Numbered from the stretch's first letter, positions 25,028 through 38,185 are shown. The stretch: DNA of 64,000 nt from Siderastrea siderea (GCA_964030785.1 OZ034970.1:35095943-35159942), one strand, 5' to 3'. The notes: generated by a model from the letters alone, not told the origin. Numbers and translations: made by a program.

Positions 25028-26242
25028 TTATAAAAGAGAAACACATCAGCCATTACAAACATACTCTTCGGCACTCGCAAAAACTAGATTTTTTTTAGCA
25101 TTCTTTCTGAAGATGAAACCCATTTTCTCTTTCATTGTCACAAATGTTCATCATTTAGAGAACGAGTGAAATACACAGCTTGTGATTAACAGCAAAAAAT
25201 CAACTGGACTGAATTAAACAGAAATAACAATAACACTAATTGCTGTTATTATTGGAAAGCACTTGTGATCTTCTTCGCATAAAAAATAAGATTGCACTAA
25301 CTCAAGCTCTTCGACAAAACTAGCCACAAATATCCTGCTCACCGCGTTATGTAAAATGAATTTTAGTTCATGAATTTTTAATTTAAAAAATGCAATGTTT
25401 AACCCTTTGCAGCCTAAATTAATTTTGGAGATTTAGAAACTTTTAGTATATGAAAATCTGAAAAATCCGCAAATATTCAATGTAAAACATTTGTTACCAA
25501 ATTTTGGGAGTATTTACAACAATGAACGTACTTCATGGATGGCATTCCAAAAAAATTATTGGCATCTCCTGACAGGTGTCAAATGAAATCGAAGATGGCA
25601 ACTGATGTTGCTTTGGCGTGGAAGTCTGGGAACTAAGATTTGAGAATCCGCTGAGTAGAATTTGGTTGATCGTTTTCATGGCCGATATATCGGCCATCCG
25701 GTTACAAAGGGCAAAGTTCCAAATTATACCAGGTGCTGTCATTTAAATAACTTGAAAAGGGGAACACCTACATATAGAAAACGCAGTCTCTTTTTGGATG
25801 CACACATCCAATTCTCTATCAGTAAACCACAGACATGACCAAATTTTGGTAATGTGTTTGCAGTCGTGCATGTTATTTATTGTTAAATGGTCCCTTCAGA
25901 GCACGGATATGTTGCTCATCAATTCATCAGTTGTAGTTCAATAATTCATGGTTAAAAAGACCCTACAGAGGTTCAATGCTCAAAAGAGCTTCATGCCTAT
26001 ATTATGATCTAACCTTGACATTCATAGATTGATGAATTGAAAAACTGGACTGATGATAAATGCCTTCTGAGGTTTTATTTGAATACTTTCTGTACTAGCG
26101 ACACTTTCTCAAAAGAAAGAAAATGTTTCATTCACAGTGTGTGAATGAAAGCGGTGTGTTACTGGAGATCTGTCCATGAGTGCTTGAAGATGGCTCGCCC
26201 CCTGGGGTGTGCCCCTCGCAATTGATGACAGGATTTTTGGTA

Positions 26243-26442
26243 NNNNNNNNNNNNNNNNNNNNNNNNNNNNNNNNNNNNNNNNNNNNNNNNNNNNNNNNNN
26301 NNNNNNNNNNNNNNNNNNNNNNNNNNNNNNNNNNNNNNNNNNNNNNNNNNNNNNNNNNNNNNNNNNNNNNNNNNNNNNNNNNNNNNNNNNNNNNNNNNNN
26401 NNNNNNNNNNNNNNNNNNNNNNNNNNNNNNNNNNNNNNNNNN
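26243..26442. other. Scaffold gap of exactly 200 N
   Basis: A run of 200 N. The sequence on its right (from 26443) repeats, nearly base for base, the sequence that begins at about 23669 on its left. Open frames containing runs of X span this gap and are not genes. Confidence 1.
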
Positions 26443-27830
26443 CTGGAGGGGGGGGGGGGAGGTTGGTAAATGGATAAAATAAGGGTCAAAATTAAGTCGC
26501 ACCCCCCCATCACTAAGCGAAAATTAACTTTAACCTCCCCTCATCTACTGATAATATTAAGGTCAACCCCCCCCCCTTCCCCCCGTCCAGTGCTTGCTCC
26601 CCGCATTGGTTCCCTCATACCTAATTTACGTGCGGTTGGATGTCTTCAGGCACAAAAAGTACTTCAAATAACTCTTCAACATACGAGTTCTCTCCATCGG
26701 AATCACTTGACTCTGATTCTCAAGTTGTGTCGTCTTCACACAAGTTACAAAATTCTTCCTCTTCCAGAACATCCCTGGCAGCATTTTCATGCACGTGCAT
26801 GGCTGAGAACTCGTTTAGTTAAATCAGCCTTACTTCCGCTTATCTTGAGACCATGTTGTTTCAAATACATTTTTAGCTGGTTGTTCGCAAGCGCTTCCAT
26901 ATCTGTTTCATTTTCCAAGAAATATTAGACGGAAGAGCGTTCCTTTATCTTACTCTTTTTTCGCCTTTGCATCCAAGAACTCAAGGTGCTCTACATAACT
27001 TTTACACGCAGTCTCGTCCACGTTGTACTGGGAACAGAACTCTTGCAAAGACCTTTCTTCAGAGGAGGAAATTTTCCCCCGTTGGACAATTTCTTTATCT
27101 GGAAACTCAGGAGAAGTTTATAAGCTTACTTTGCAAAGTACTCAAACTGTTTATATTTACGTAGATCAATTTATTGCTATTAAAGTCAACAGTTGGGTTT
27201 TCCATTCTCTTTAATTAGTATAATACAATGTAGGCTATCCTACACTGGCATCTTTCTTTTTCATTGAATAACATCATAGTATCAGGGCCATAGCGAGGCT
27301 TTTCTGATAACAGAGGCAATTGCGAAAGCGCCGAAGACACGAGCCTTTAGGGGGGTGTGGGGGCATGCTCCCCCAGAAAATTTCAAAATCTAGATGCCCA
27401 GAAATGCCATTTTAAGCGTTTTCCTGGTGATTTCCCCCCCCCCCAAACATAACCAAAATCCAAACTAACTTTAACAGCATTCCTGGTGCCACTAAAGTAG
27501 AACTGTTTAAATATATAACAGAGGCATTCCTCTCTTACTGCATGACAGACAGGGAAATATTAGATAATCAGCCAGTTCAGCGATCAAAGCACCTGGAGTT
27601 GATATTTTCCCAGTTTAATTCCAGTGTAAGCAAGTATAAATGTTTGAACTCTAATAGCTCTTCTACCACTTTTCTAGTTTGTGAAAAAGAGTGAAAAAAG
27701 TAATGCCCCCCCCGTATGTATTAAATTTTACATCCAACCCCCCCTCGCTCTAGTTGTGATTTTCCCCTATGCCCCCCCTCTGGTTTCCCAACCCCCCCCC
27801 CCCCCCTTCCAGGTAATTATTGCACAGTCC
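26443..27830. mobile_element. Harbinger-like element, copy 2, left end lost in the gap
   Basis: Starts inside the G-rich tract just behind the left terminal repeat and ends at the right terminus GGTAATTATTGCACAGTCC, followed by TTA at 27831-27833. Very close to copy 1; may be an allelic or assembly duplicate. Confidence 0.7.
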
Positions 27831-30376
27831 TTATAAAAGAGAAACACATCAGCCATTACAAACATACTCTTCGGCACTCGCAAAAACTAGATTTTTTTTA
27901 GCATTCTTTGTGAAGATGAAACCCATTTTCTCTTTCATTGTCACAAATGTTCATCATTTAGAGAACGAGTGAAATACACAGCTTGTGATTAACAGCAAAA
28001 AATCAACTGGACTGAATTAAACAGAAATAACAATAACACTAATTGCTGTTATTGTTGGAAAGCACTTGTGATCTTCTTCGGATAAAAAAATAAGATTGCA
28101 CTAATTCAAGCTCTTCGACAAAACTAGCCACAAATATCCTGCTCACGCGCTTTATGTAAAATGAATTTTAGTTCATGAATTTTTAATTTAAAAAAATGTA
28201 ATGTTTAACCCTTTGCAGCCTAAATTAATTTTGGAGATTTAGAAACTTTTAGTATATGAAAATCTGAAAAATCCGCAAAATATTCAATTTAAAACATTTG
28301 ATACCAAATTTTCGGAGTATTTACCACAATGAACGTACTTCATGGGATGGCATTCCAAAAAAATTATTGGCATCTCTTGACAGGTGTCAAATGAAATCGA
28401 AGATGGCAACTGATGTTGCTTTGGCGTGGGAAGTCTGGGAACTAAGATTTGAGAATCCGCTGAGTAGAATTTGGTTGATCGTTTTCATGGCCGATATATC
28501 GGCGATCCGGTTACAAAGGGTAAAGTTCCAAATTATACCAGGTGCTGTCATTTAAATAACTTGAAAAGGGGAACACCTACATATAGAAAACGCAGTCTCT
28601 TTTTGGATGCACACATCCAATTCTCTATCAGTAAACCACAGACATGACCAAATTTTGGTAATGTATTTGCAGTCGTGCATGTTATTTATTGTTAAATGGT
28701 CCCTTCAGAGCACGAATATGTTGCTCATCAATTCATCAGTTGTAGTTCAATAATTCATGGTTAAAAAGACCCTACAGAGGTTCAGTGCTCAAAAGAGCTT
28801 CATGCCTATATTATGATCTAACCTTGACATTCATAGATTGATAAATTGAAAAACTGGACTGATGATAAATGCCTTCTGAGGTTTTATTTGAATACTTTCT
28901 GTACTAGCGACACTTTCTCAAAAGAAAAGAAAATGTTTCATTCACAGTGTGTCTGTTTCAGACCATCTAAACCTAACCCTCGTTTTTTCCGACCAAAAGG
29001 TGCAAAAAATAAAATTTAATTGAGCCAGTAGTTAAACACCTCCTATCACAGAAGCAAGAAGTCAAAATCTAAAATTCAGTCCAGGTAGCTCTAAAATTTT
29101 GCCTTTGTACGCATCTGTGTGAATAGGGCAAGTGTTAGCGTTCTGATCATCTACACGTGGCTCCCACGGGGGTTCTGTGTAACTCTCTAAGGAGCGAGAT
29201 TGACTCAGCTTAGCACCTGAAAAAAAGCTCCTCTATTGCAAAATGTGAAGAACGGATGGAACGATTTCCTTTGTCTAAAAACACACACAGTTAATCTCCA
29301 CTCTGTTGATCTACAGAAAAGTGGGCTACAGAAACTCTAAGTACACTTAGACTGTGGTTATGTTCTCAAACACAGCACATAGCACTTAAACCTCTTTGTA
29401 TTTCATTATCAAGGAGCCTATACGGAGGCTTTCGGATGCTGGACACGAAAGCGTGTTTTGAGACGCATTGAAACATGCAAAACAAATTTGGGTAAACCTA
29501 GTTCTTTGAAAAGAACCTATGAATACGAAAAATGGCAGATGCACGAAACGACAACGCGGCAGACGATTCAACGCGCTTGGTACATGGTCGCTTGTTCGTT
29601 TTCCTCGACTATCCCTAAGCGGAAAGAGAATCTGCTCGTGTAATATACCATAAATTTTCCTAGCTCAGATTTCTTGTGTTTTGCTCGCTTTTCCATTTGT
29701 AAGTGGGAAAATTTGTTTTGCCCCATAGTTGGCGACAGAACTCGAAGAGAGTAGAACGGGATATTTTCTGCACATTTCCAGTTTGCAGACTACTAACAAA
29801 ACTGCAGTTTTTAATGCTGGTAATAACTCTACTTTAGGCCCTCATTATATGGCTCAAGTGAAAATTGGAACCGTTAGTTTTGTCACGCTGATAATGAACT
29901 TATTATTGTTAACTCACGTTCGCTAAAGTGTTTTTTATGTCAAACAAGACAGACTATCAACATTTATATCTCTTAAGATGAACTCCCTAGCAAACCTGTC
30001 AACATGTTGTTCTATACTTCATTTTGAAAGTCTATTTTTGATTTTCCATTTTGAAATAGTTGCAATTAACCTCACGCCTCTATCATCTCCAAAACGAAGA
30101 CCTCGAACTCTACTTTCTTTGGTGTAACGGTGTGACACAAATCCCTCTAATGACAGGTGGCCGACATGTTAATGGACTTGACAGTAAGCAAAGTTTGGGG
30201 CCATTTTCTCGGTATTGTGTTTCATAGGTTGTATCCAAAGACACTTAAGGACGGTAACTCTTTTTGTTACTGCGCATTTGTTCTGCGCATCTTGGGATAT
30301 TAACCACTAATTCAACAATATTTTCGCGCGGCTTATGACTATGTGGAAAAGGCCGATCTTAGCAAGGGTTATGAGA

Positions 30377-30412
<36 letters not shown>

Positions 30413-30905
30413 CAGAGATAATTGAGGTTAAATTTGGAAAGAAATTGCAATACATTCTTTATATTTGAACACTTTTTTTTTGACAATTATGGTTGCTTAA
30501 TTACCTCTGAAAAATGCGTGGGTACCCACATTTTTTACCCACATTCCAATAACCCTTGCTGAGGTTTACTTTTCCCCCACAGTCATAACCTTTGCAAAAA
30601 TACATCTGTATTAGAAGGCACCGTCCTTAAAGAGATGATTGTGATATATAATTCTGTAATTCTTATATAATTCTAAATAAAGAGTTGAACTGCCTTTTTT
30701 AACACGCAACCTAAACGTGTGCTGCTCAACCAGAGGCATTTGTATAATTTTTGGGCGGTGCGACATCAGGTTCAAACTCCAGGACACAATTGGTGTGAAA
30801 GGCAAAAAAAATTGCTAACAATTTGCGTGATAACAAGAGGCACAATGCTGGTAGTTTTCAGAAAGGAAAATAAAATAAGTAGTAATACTAAAAATATGGA
30901 AATAC

Positions 30906-31341
30906 CTGTTTTGTTAGTGCAGGCGCAGTTTCGAGGCTCAAGGACTCCAAACAACATCAGAAGTGTCAGCAAGACTGAAGCCGCAGATAGAAGACATAAA
31001 GTGATTAAAATCACCTGATCACTAGTGTGATAACGCGATCTTTTGTTCGACAAAGAGCCACCTTCAGGTTCCCATGAAAGACGTTTTGGACAGTGGCTCC
31101 CAGGACGGTTTTTCTTTCCATTTTGAAACAGGCTACTTGCGTTATGCAGCTGCTGTTCAGGAATACCATCAAGCCCCTCTTCATATTCCTTAGCGCCATA
31201 GTCGTCAATATTGGCGGACTCCTTATCCTCTTTATTATTGAAGTGGTTTTTGTCTTTTTCTCTGACAAGTGAGACTGATAATTCAGTTTCAACCGAAGTA
31301 TTCGTCGAAGATGACACACGAGCTCCGTTTAAAAACGACAT
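30906..31341 (-). CDS. Orphan first exon of the collagen-like membrane protein family (module 2)
   Basis: A 436-nt exon starting MSFLNGARVS at 31341, ending phase 1 at donor CAG|GTATTT. It differs from module 1 at about five residues and from module 3 at about five, with no stop or frameshift in 145 codons. The cytosolic tail (about 110 residues), single membrane segment and NCACTNKTG follow the family pattern. Unit 2 holds no later exon of the gene. The intact reading frame suggests recent duplication or selection. Confidence 0.75.
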
Positions 31342-31444
31342 TTTTGTTCGCCTGTTTTTCCGTGTGGAGGTACAGGTCACTCACATGATTATTTGAACGT
31401 TTTAATTTGGTGAATAGGAGTGAGTGAGTTGTCATGGAGGCAGG

Positions 31445-31450
31445 TTTATA
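31445..31450 (-). promoter_or_regulatory. TATA box of module 2
   Basis: TATAAA on the minus strand, 104 nt upstream of the ATG at 31341, in the shared leader block. Confidence 0.6.
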
Positions 31451-31680
31451 TTGACAGCGTTGTCAAGCAAAGTGACAGAAAAAGCCACTCAAAATGCCAC
31501 TGTGAACTTTGATCATTGATATAAATAAGAAACTTCCTTATTGCGTAAGTTATCTTTAAAGCAAGGATTAAACTATCTTGTGAAAGAGTCACTTCTTATG
31601 TCATTTGAACTCCACGGTAATGGTATAAATGGCTTTTATTTCACCTTCGTTAAGATGTTCGACTACTATAGTTTTACTAT

Positions 31681-31855
31681 AAACTAATTGCGATTTTGAG
31701 ACGGCAATTCTGCATTATATTGACGGTTAGTTGGAAGAAAATATATTCCGTGTTGAGCGGAGTCGCGAAGCGACGGAGCCCAATACGGAGAATATATTTT
31801 TCTCCAACGCCGTCAATATAATGTAGAATTGCCGTCTCAAAATCGCAATTAGTTT
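31681..31855. repeat. 175-bp near-perfect palindrome, copy 2
   Basis: Same fold-back sequence as at 22767-22941, centred on 31768 (GTCGC-GAA-GCGAC). Confidence 0.85.
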
Positions 31856-32564
31856 TGTATCACGATTCAATCGTTTTTCAGGCAAAACAAACTCAAAACT
31901 GAGAATTTCCTTCACGATTTGAAAGATAAATTCTTTCAACTTTTCAAGTCTTGAACAAGGATGTTTGTACGCGCTGTCAGATCTTTGTTTTGCAGAAAAA
32001 TTATCAAGATATGGACTTGTCTCACCTTAAATCGGTGCTTCACACAAATAAATTCAAAGTAGCATCTTTATTTAGTTTTGTTAGGTTCCAGAATACGACA
32101 AGACAGGTAAAAGAACGCAAACTCGACTACCTTTTCGTTCAAAACTTTTACAAAAACTTGATTGCGTGAATAGCGCGTGCACAACAAACCTCGACAAAAA
32201 CAAACTGTTAAAAACAAATGAAAACACGTTTTAATTCTCGTCTTAATAATTATTTTGCCTTTTCGATAATATGGACTCTAAATTTGAATATCACTTTCCT
32301 TTATCTTTCAAATGGCAAATTAATTTACATTTGTGGCCACTTTTTGACGAGAAACTTTGAATTTCTCTTTTGAATGGAAGGAGCCCAACATAAACGGCGC
32401 GAAATTTTCAACCAATCACTGGCTCGCTTTTAAGACGTCAATACGCAGTTATATATGACGTCTCAACAACAACAAAAAAAAATTGAAAGAAGCTGAGAAT
32501 CGTGATACTGACTTTAATCATGACTCTTTAGATGATGGTACGATCAAGCACCAAGAAGAACTTA

Positions 32565-33965
32565 GGGACTGTGCAATAATTACCTGGAGGGGGGGTTGGT
32601 AAATGGATAAAATAAGGGTCAAAATTAAGTCGCATCCCCCCTATCACTAAGCGAAAATTAACTTTAACCTCCCCTCACCTACTGATAATATTACGGTCAA
32701 CCCCCCCCCCCCTCCCCCCGTCCAGTGCTTCCTCCCCGCATTGGTTCCCTCATACCTAATTTACGTGCAGTTGGATGTCTTCCTCAGGCACAAAAAGTAC
32801 TTCAAATGACTCTTCAACAGACGAGTTCCCTCCATCGGAATCACTTGACTCTGATTCTCAAGTTGTGTCGTCTTCACACAGGTTATAAAATTCTTCCTCT
32901 TCCAGAACATCCCTGGCAGCATTTTCATGCACGTGCATGGCTGAGAACTCGTTTAGTTAAATCAGCCTTACTTCCGCTTATCTTGAGACCATGTTGTTTC
33001 AAATACCTTTTTAGCTGGTTGTTCGCAAGCGCTTCCATATCTGTTTCATTTTCCAAGAAATATTAGACGGAAGAGCGTTCCTTTATCTTACTCTTTTTTC
33101 GCCTTTGCATCCAAGAACTCAAGATGCTCTACATAACTTTTACACGCAGTCTCGTCCACGTTGTACTGGGAACAGAACTCTTGCAAAGACCTTTCTTCAG
33201 AGGAGGAAATTTTTCCCCGTTGAACAATTTCTTTATCTGGAAACTCAGGAGAAGTTTATAAGCTTACTTTGCAAAGTACTCAAACTGTTTATATTTACAT
33301 AGATCAATTTATTGCTATTAAAGTCAACAGTTGGGTTTTCCATTCTCTTTAATTAGTATAATACAATGTAGGCTATCCTACACTGGCATCTTTCTTTTTC
33401 ATTGAATAGCATCATAGTATCAGGGCCATAGCGAGACTTTTCTGATAACCGAGGCAATTGCGAAAGCGCCGAAGACACGAGCTTTTACGGGTGTCTGGGG
33501 GCATGCTCCCCAGAAAATTTCAAAATCTAGACGCTCAGAAATGCCATTTTAAGCGTTTTCCTGGTGATTTTCCCCCCAAACATAACCAAAATCCAAACTA
33601 ACTTTAACAGCATTCCTGGTGCAAATAAAGTAGAACTGTTTAAATATCTAACAGAGGCATTCCTCTCTTACTGCATGACAGACAGGGAAATATTAGATAA
33701 TCAGCCAGTTCAGAGATCAAAGCACCTGGAGTTGATATCCTCCCAGTTTAATTCCAGTGTAAGCAAGTATAAATGTTTGAACTCTAATAGCTCTTCTACC
33801 TCTTTTCCAGTTTGTGAAAAACAGTGAAAAAAGTAATGCCCCCCCCGTATGTATTAAATTTTACATCCAACCCCCCCTCGCTCTAGTTGTGATTTTCCCC
33901 TATGCCCCCCTCTGGTTTCCCAACCCCCCCCCCCCCCCCCCTCCAGGTAATTATTGCACAGTCCC
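32565..33965. mobile_element. Harbinger-like TTA-target element, copy 3 (complete, 1401 bp)
   Basis: Termini GGGACTGTGCAATAATTACC and its reverse complement, flanked by TTA at 32562-32564 and 33966-33968. Unit 3 has the empty site (AACTTATAAAGG near 43938) with a single TTA, which directly confirms insertion with a 3-bp TTA duplication. That target and the GGG terminus fit PIF/Harbinger. No transposase seen. Confidence 0.85.
32925..33236 (-). pseudogene. SAP-like domain coding remnant inside the Harbinger-like element
   Basis: On the minus strand, a likely exon at 33092-33236 encodes SSSEERSLQEFCSQYNVDET and YVEHLEFLDAKAKKE. At 32925-33050 follows MEALANNQLKRYLKQHGLKI, then SGSKADLTKRVLSHARA and a stop. 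The pattern LKxYLKxxGLxxSGxKADLxxR is that of a SAP DNA-binding helix-turn-helix. An acidic Glu/Ser-rich frame continues beyond (VLEEEEFYNLCEDDTT, then a stop). The pieces do not join in one frame, so the gene is decayed. The same remnant occurs in the copies at 23647 and 26443. Confidence 0.5.
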
Positions 33966-36713
33966 TTATAAAAGAGAAACACATCAGCCATTACAAACAT
34001 ACTCTTCGGCACTCGCAAAAACTAGATTTTTTTTAGCATTCTTTGTGAAGATGAAACCCATTTTCTCTTTCATTTTCACAAATGTTCATCATTTAGAGAA
34101 CGAGTGAAATACACATCTTGTGATTAATAGCAGAAATCAACTGGACTGAATTAAACAGAAATAACAATAACACTAATTGCTGTTATTATTGGAAAGCACT
34201 TGTGATCTTCTTCGGATAAAAAAATAAGATTGCACTAATTCAAGCTCTTCGACAAAACTAGCCGCAAATATCCTGCTCACGCGCTTTATGTAAAATGAAT
34301 TTTAGTTCATGAATTTTTAATTTAAAAAAAATGCAATGTTTAACCCTTTGCAGCCTAAATTAAGTTTGGAGATTTAGAAACTTTTAGTATATGAAAATCT
34401 GAAAAATCCGCAAAATATTCAATTTAAAACATTTGATACCAAATTTTGGGAGTATTTACAACAATGAACGTACTTCATGGGATGGCATTCCAAAAAATTA
34501 ATGGCATCTCTTGACAGGTGTCAAATGAAATCGAAGATGGCAACTGATGTTGCTTTGGCGTGGGAAGTCTGGGAACTAAGATTTGAAAATCCGCTGAGTA
34601 GAATTTGGCTGGTTGTTTTCATGGCCGATATATCGGCCATCCGGTTACAAAGGGTGAAGCTCCAAATTATACTAGGTGCTGTCATTTAAATAACTTGAAA
34701 AGGGGAACACCTACATATAGAAAACGCAGTCTCTTTTTGGATGCACACATGCAATTCTCTATCAGTAAACCACAGACATGACTAAATTTTGGTAATGTGT
34801 TTGCAGTCGTGCATGTTATTTATTGTTAAATGGTCCCTTCAGAGCACGAATATGTTGCTCATCAATTCATCAATTGTAGTTCAATAATTCATAGTTAAAA
34901 AGACCCCTACAGAGGTTCAATGCTCAAAAGAGCTTCATGCCTATATTATGATCTAACCTTGACATATACAATCAAATAAACATTTTCGAAGTAAATAGAT
35001 TGATGAATTGAAAAACTGGACTGATGATAAATGCCTTCTGAGGTTTTATTTGAATACTTTCTGTACTAGCGACACTTTCTCAACAGAAAAGGAAATCTTT
35101 CATTCACAGTGTGTGCATGAAGGCGGAGTGTTACTGGAGATCTGTCCATGAGTGCTTGAAGATGGCTCGCGCCCCGCCCCCCCCCCCCCCCCCCCCCCCC
35201 TTTGTGACCGTGCTGTGCTGATTTTGCTAGCATTGTTTTCGTTTATCTCTGGGATGTGCCCCTCGGAATTTTTGACAGGGATTTTTGGTAACCCTTACCC
35301 CTGTTTCAGACCATCTACACCAGTAACCCTCGTTTTTTCCGACCAAAAGGTGTAAAAAATAAAATTTAATTGAGCCAGTAGTTAAACACCTCCTGTCACA
35401 GAAGCAAGAAGTCAAAATCTATTAATTCAGTCCAGGTAGCTCTAAAATTTTGCCTTTGTACGCATCTGTGTGAATAGGGCAAGTGTTAGCGTTCTGATCA
35501 TCTACACGTGGCTCCCAAGGGGTTCTGTTTAACTCTCTAAGGAGTGAGATTGACTCAGTTTAGCACCTGAAAAAAAGTTCCTCTATTGTAAATGTGAAGA
35601 ACGGATGGAACGATTTCCTTTGTCTAAAAACACAAACAGTTAATCTCCACTCTGTTGATCTACAGAAAAGTGGGCTACAGAAACTCTAAGTACACTTAGA
35701 CTGTGGTTATGTTCTCAAACACAGCACATAGCACTTAAACCTCTTTGTATTTCATTATCAAGGAGCCTATACGGAGGCTTTCGGATGCTGGACACGAAAG
35801 AGTGTTTTGAGACGGATTGAAACATGCAAAACAAATTTAAGTAAACCAAGTTCTTTGAAAAGAATCTATGAATACGAAAAATGGCAGATGCACGAAACGA
35901 CAACGCGGCAGACGATTCAACGCGCTTGGTACATGGTCGCTTGTTCGTTTTCCTCGACTATCCCTAAGCGGAAAGAGAATCTGCTCGTGTAATATACCAT
36001 AAATTTTCCTAGCTCAGATTTCTTGTGTTTTGCTCGCTTTTCCATTTGTAAGTGGGAAAATTTGTTTTGCCCCGTAGTTGGCGACAGAACTCGAAGAGAG
36101 TAGAACGGGATATTTTCTGCACATTTCCAGTTTGCAAACTACTAACAAAACTGCAGTTTTTAATGCGGGTAATAATTCTACTTTAGGCCCTCATTATATG
36201 GCTCAAGTGAAAATTGGAACCGTTAGTTTTGTTACGCTGATAATGAATTTGTTATTGTTAACTCACGTTCGCTAAAGTGTTTTTTATGTCAAACAAGACA
36301 GACTATCAACATTTATATCTCTTAAGATGAACTCCCTAGAAAAACCCGTCAACATGTTGATTCTATATACTTCATTTTGAAAGTCTATTTTTGATTTTCC
36401 AATTAACCTCACGCCTCTATCATCTCCAAAACGAAGACCTCGAACTCTACTTTCTTTGGTGTAACGGTGTGACACAAATCCCTCTAATGACAGGTGGCCG
36501 ACATGTTAATGGACTTGACAGTAAGCAAAGTTTGGGGCCATTTTCTCGGTATTGTGTTTCATAGGTTGTATCCAAAGTCACTTAAGGACGGTGCCTCCTT
36601 TTGTTACCGCGCATTTGTTCTGCGCATCTTGGGATATTACCCACTAATTCAACAATATTTTCGCGCGGCTTATGACTAGATGGAAAAGGCAGATCTTAGC
36701 AAGGGCTATGAGA

Positions 36714-36749
<36 letters not shown>

Positions 36750-37233
36750 CAGAGATAATTGAGCTTAAATTTGGAAAGAAATTGCCATACATTCTTTATA
36801 TTTGAACGCTTTTTTTTACAATTATGGTTGCTTAATTACCTCTGAAAAATGCGTGGGTACCCACATTTTTTACCCACATTCCAATAACCCTTGCTGAGGT
36901 TTACTTTTCCCCCACAGTCATAACCTTTGCAAAAATACATCTGTATTAGGAGGCACCGTCCTTAAAGAGATGATTGTGATATATAATTCTGTATATAATT
37001 CTAAATAAAGAGTTGAACTGCCTTTTTTAAAACGCAACCTAAACGTGTGCTGCTCAACCAGAGGCATTTGTATAATTTTTGGGCGGTGCGACATCAGGTT
37101 CAAACGCCAGGGCACAATTGGTGTCAAAGGCCAAAAAAATTGCTAATAATTTGCGTGATAACAAGAGCCACAATGCTGGTAGTTTTCAGAAAGGAAAATA
37201 AAATAAATAGTAATACTAAAAATATGGAAATAC

Positions 37234-37669
37234 CTGTTTTGTTAGTGCAGGCGCAGTTTCGAGGCTCAAGGACTCCAAACAACATCAGAAGTGTCAGCAA
37301 GACTGAAGCCGCAGATAGAAGACATAAAGTGATTAAAATCACCTGATCACTAGTGTGATAACGCGATCTTTTGTTCGACAAAGAGCCACCTTCAGGTTCC
37401 CATGAAAGACGTTTTGGACAGTGGCTCCCATGACGGTTTGTCTTTCCACTTTGAAACAGGCTACTTGCGTTATGCAGCTGCTGTTCAGGAATACCATCAA
37501 GCCCCTCTTGATATTCCTTAGCGCCATAGTCGTCAATATTGGCGGACTCCTTATCCTCTTTATTATTGAAGTGGTTTTTGTCTTTTTCTCTGACAAGTGA
37601 GACTGATAATTCAGTTTCAACCGAAGTATTCGTCGAAGGTGACACACGAGCTCCGTTTAAAAACGACAT
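37234..37669 (-). CDS. Orphan first exon of the collagen-like membrane protein family (module 3)
   Basis: A 436-nt exon from ATG 37669 to donor CAG|GTATTT at 37234, open throughout. Compared with module 2 it carries about five substitutions, mainly in the cytosolic tail (for example LFQSGKTNRHG for LFQNGKKNRPG), and keeps the membrane segment and the NCACTNKTG juxtamembrane motif. No downstream exon lies in its unit; the nearest minus-strand family exons on its left are the other orphan first exons and then those of the left gene. Confidence 0.75.
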
Positions 37670-37771
37670 TTTTGTTCGCCTGTTTATCCGTGTGGAGGTA
37701 CAGGTCACTCACATGATTATTTGAACGTTTTAATTTGGTGAATAGGAGTGAGTGAGTTGTCATGGAGTGGG

Positions 37772-37777
37772 TTTATA
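37772..37777 (-). promoter_or_regulatory. TATA box of module 3
   Basis: TATAAA on the minus strand, 103 nt upstream of the ATG at 37669, in the shared leader block. Confidence 0.6.
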
Positions 37778-38185
37778 TTGACAGCGTTGTCAAGCGAACT
37801 GACAGAAAACGCCACTCAAAATGCCACTGTGAACTTTGATCATTGATATAAATAAGAAACTTCCTTATTATGTAAGTTATCTTTAAAGTGCTACTGCGAC
37901 GAAAATCTACATTCTTTTAAACGCGATTTTTGGGCCCGAAGTTAATGTTCAGACCTAAAACTTCCGGAAAAATGTAATTCTGACCAACCTGACAAAGCAG
38001 TTCCCTTCAAAAACCCACCGAAAAGTGTGTAAATTAGGTCCGCCATTACCGAAACAACTACTACTTGAGCCTACAAATTTCTTTCAGCGGCTTTCTCCTT
38101 GTGACGTCACATGACGTCATGTTATCATCAAAATATTTTAGTTGTGGCGATCTGCAGTGTCAAACTCACAAAATACAAGTTTGCG

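Larger units (their letters stand above)
21035..29464. repeat. Tandem module unit 1 (first-exon module)
   Basis: Contains the end of a shortened intron 1, one first exon (22019-22454), its promoter and 5' flank. The right border is the point near 29464 where flank sequence stops matching the unit-3 flank (47050) and matches intron 1 of the next unit instead. Unit 1 is longer than unit 2 because about 2.5 kb is repeated either side of the N gap. Confidence 0.7.
29465..35813. repeat. Tandem module unit 2 (6.35 kb)
   Basis: Same content and order as unit 1: shortened intron 1, first exon (30906-31341), promoter, palindrome, Harbinger-like element, 5' flank. The start spacing of units 2 and 3 is about 6349 bp (29458 matches 35807). 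Confidence 0.75.

Noticed and set aside
26109..26513. Long frames spanning the N run
   Set aside because: They contain runs of X from the 200-N gap and no protein-like sequence outside it.
32725..33066. Plus-strand 113-codon frame in the Harbinger-like element
   Set aside because: It is antisense to the SAP-like remnant, Leu/His-rich without motif, and is shortened or shifted in the other copies.
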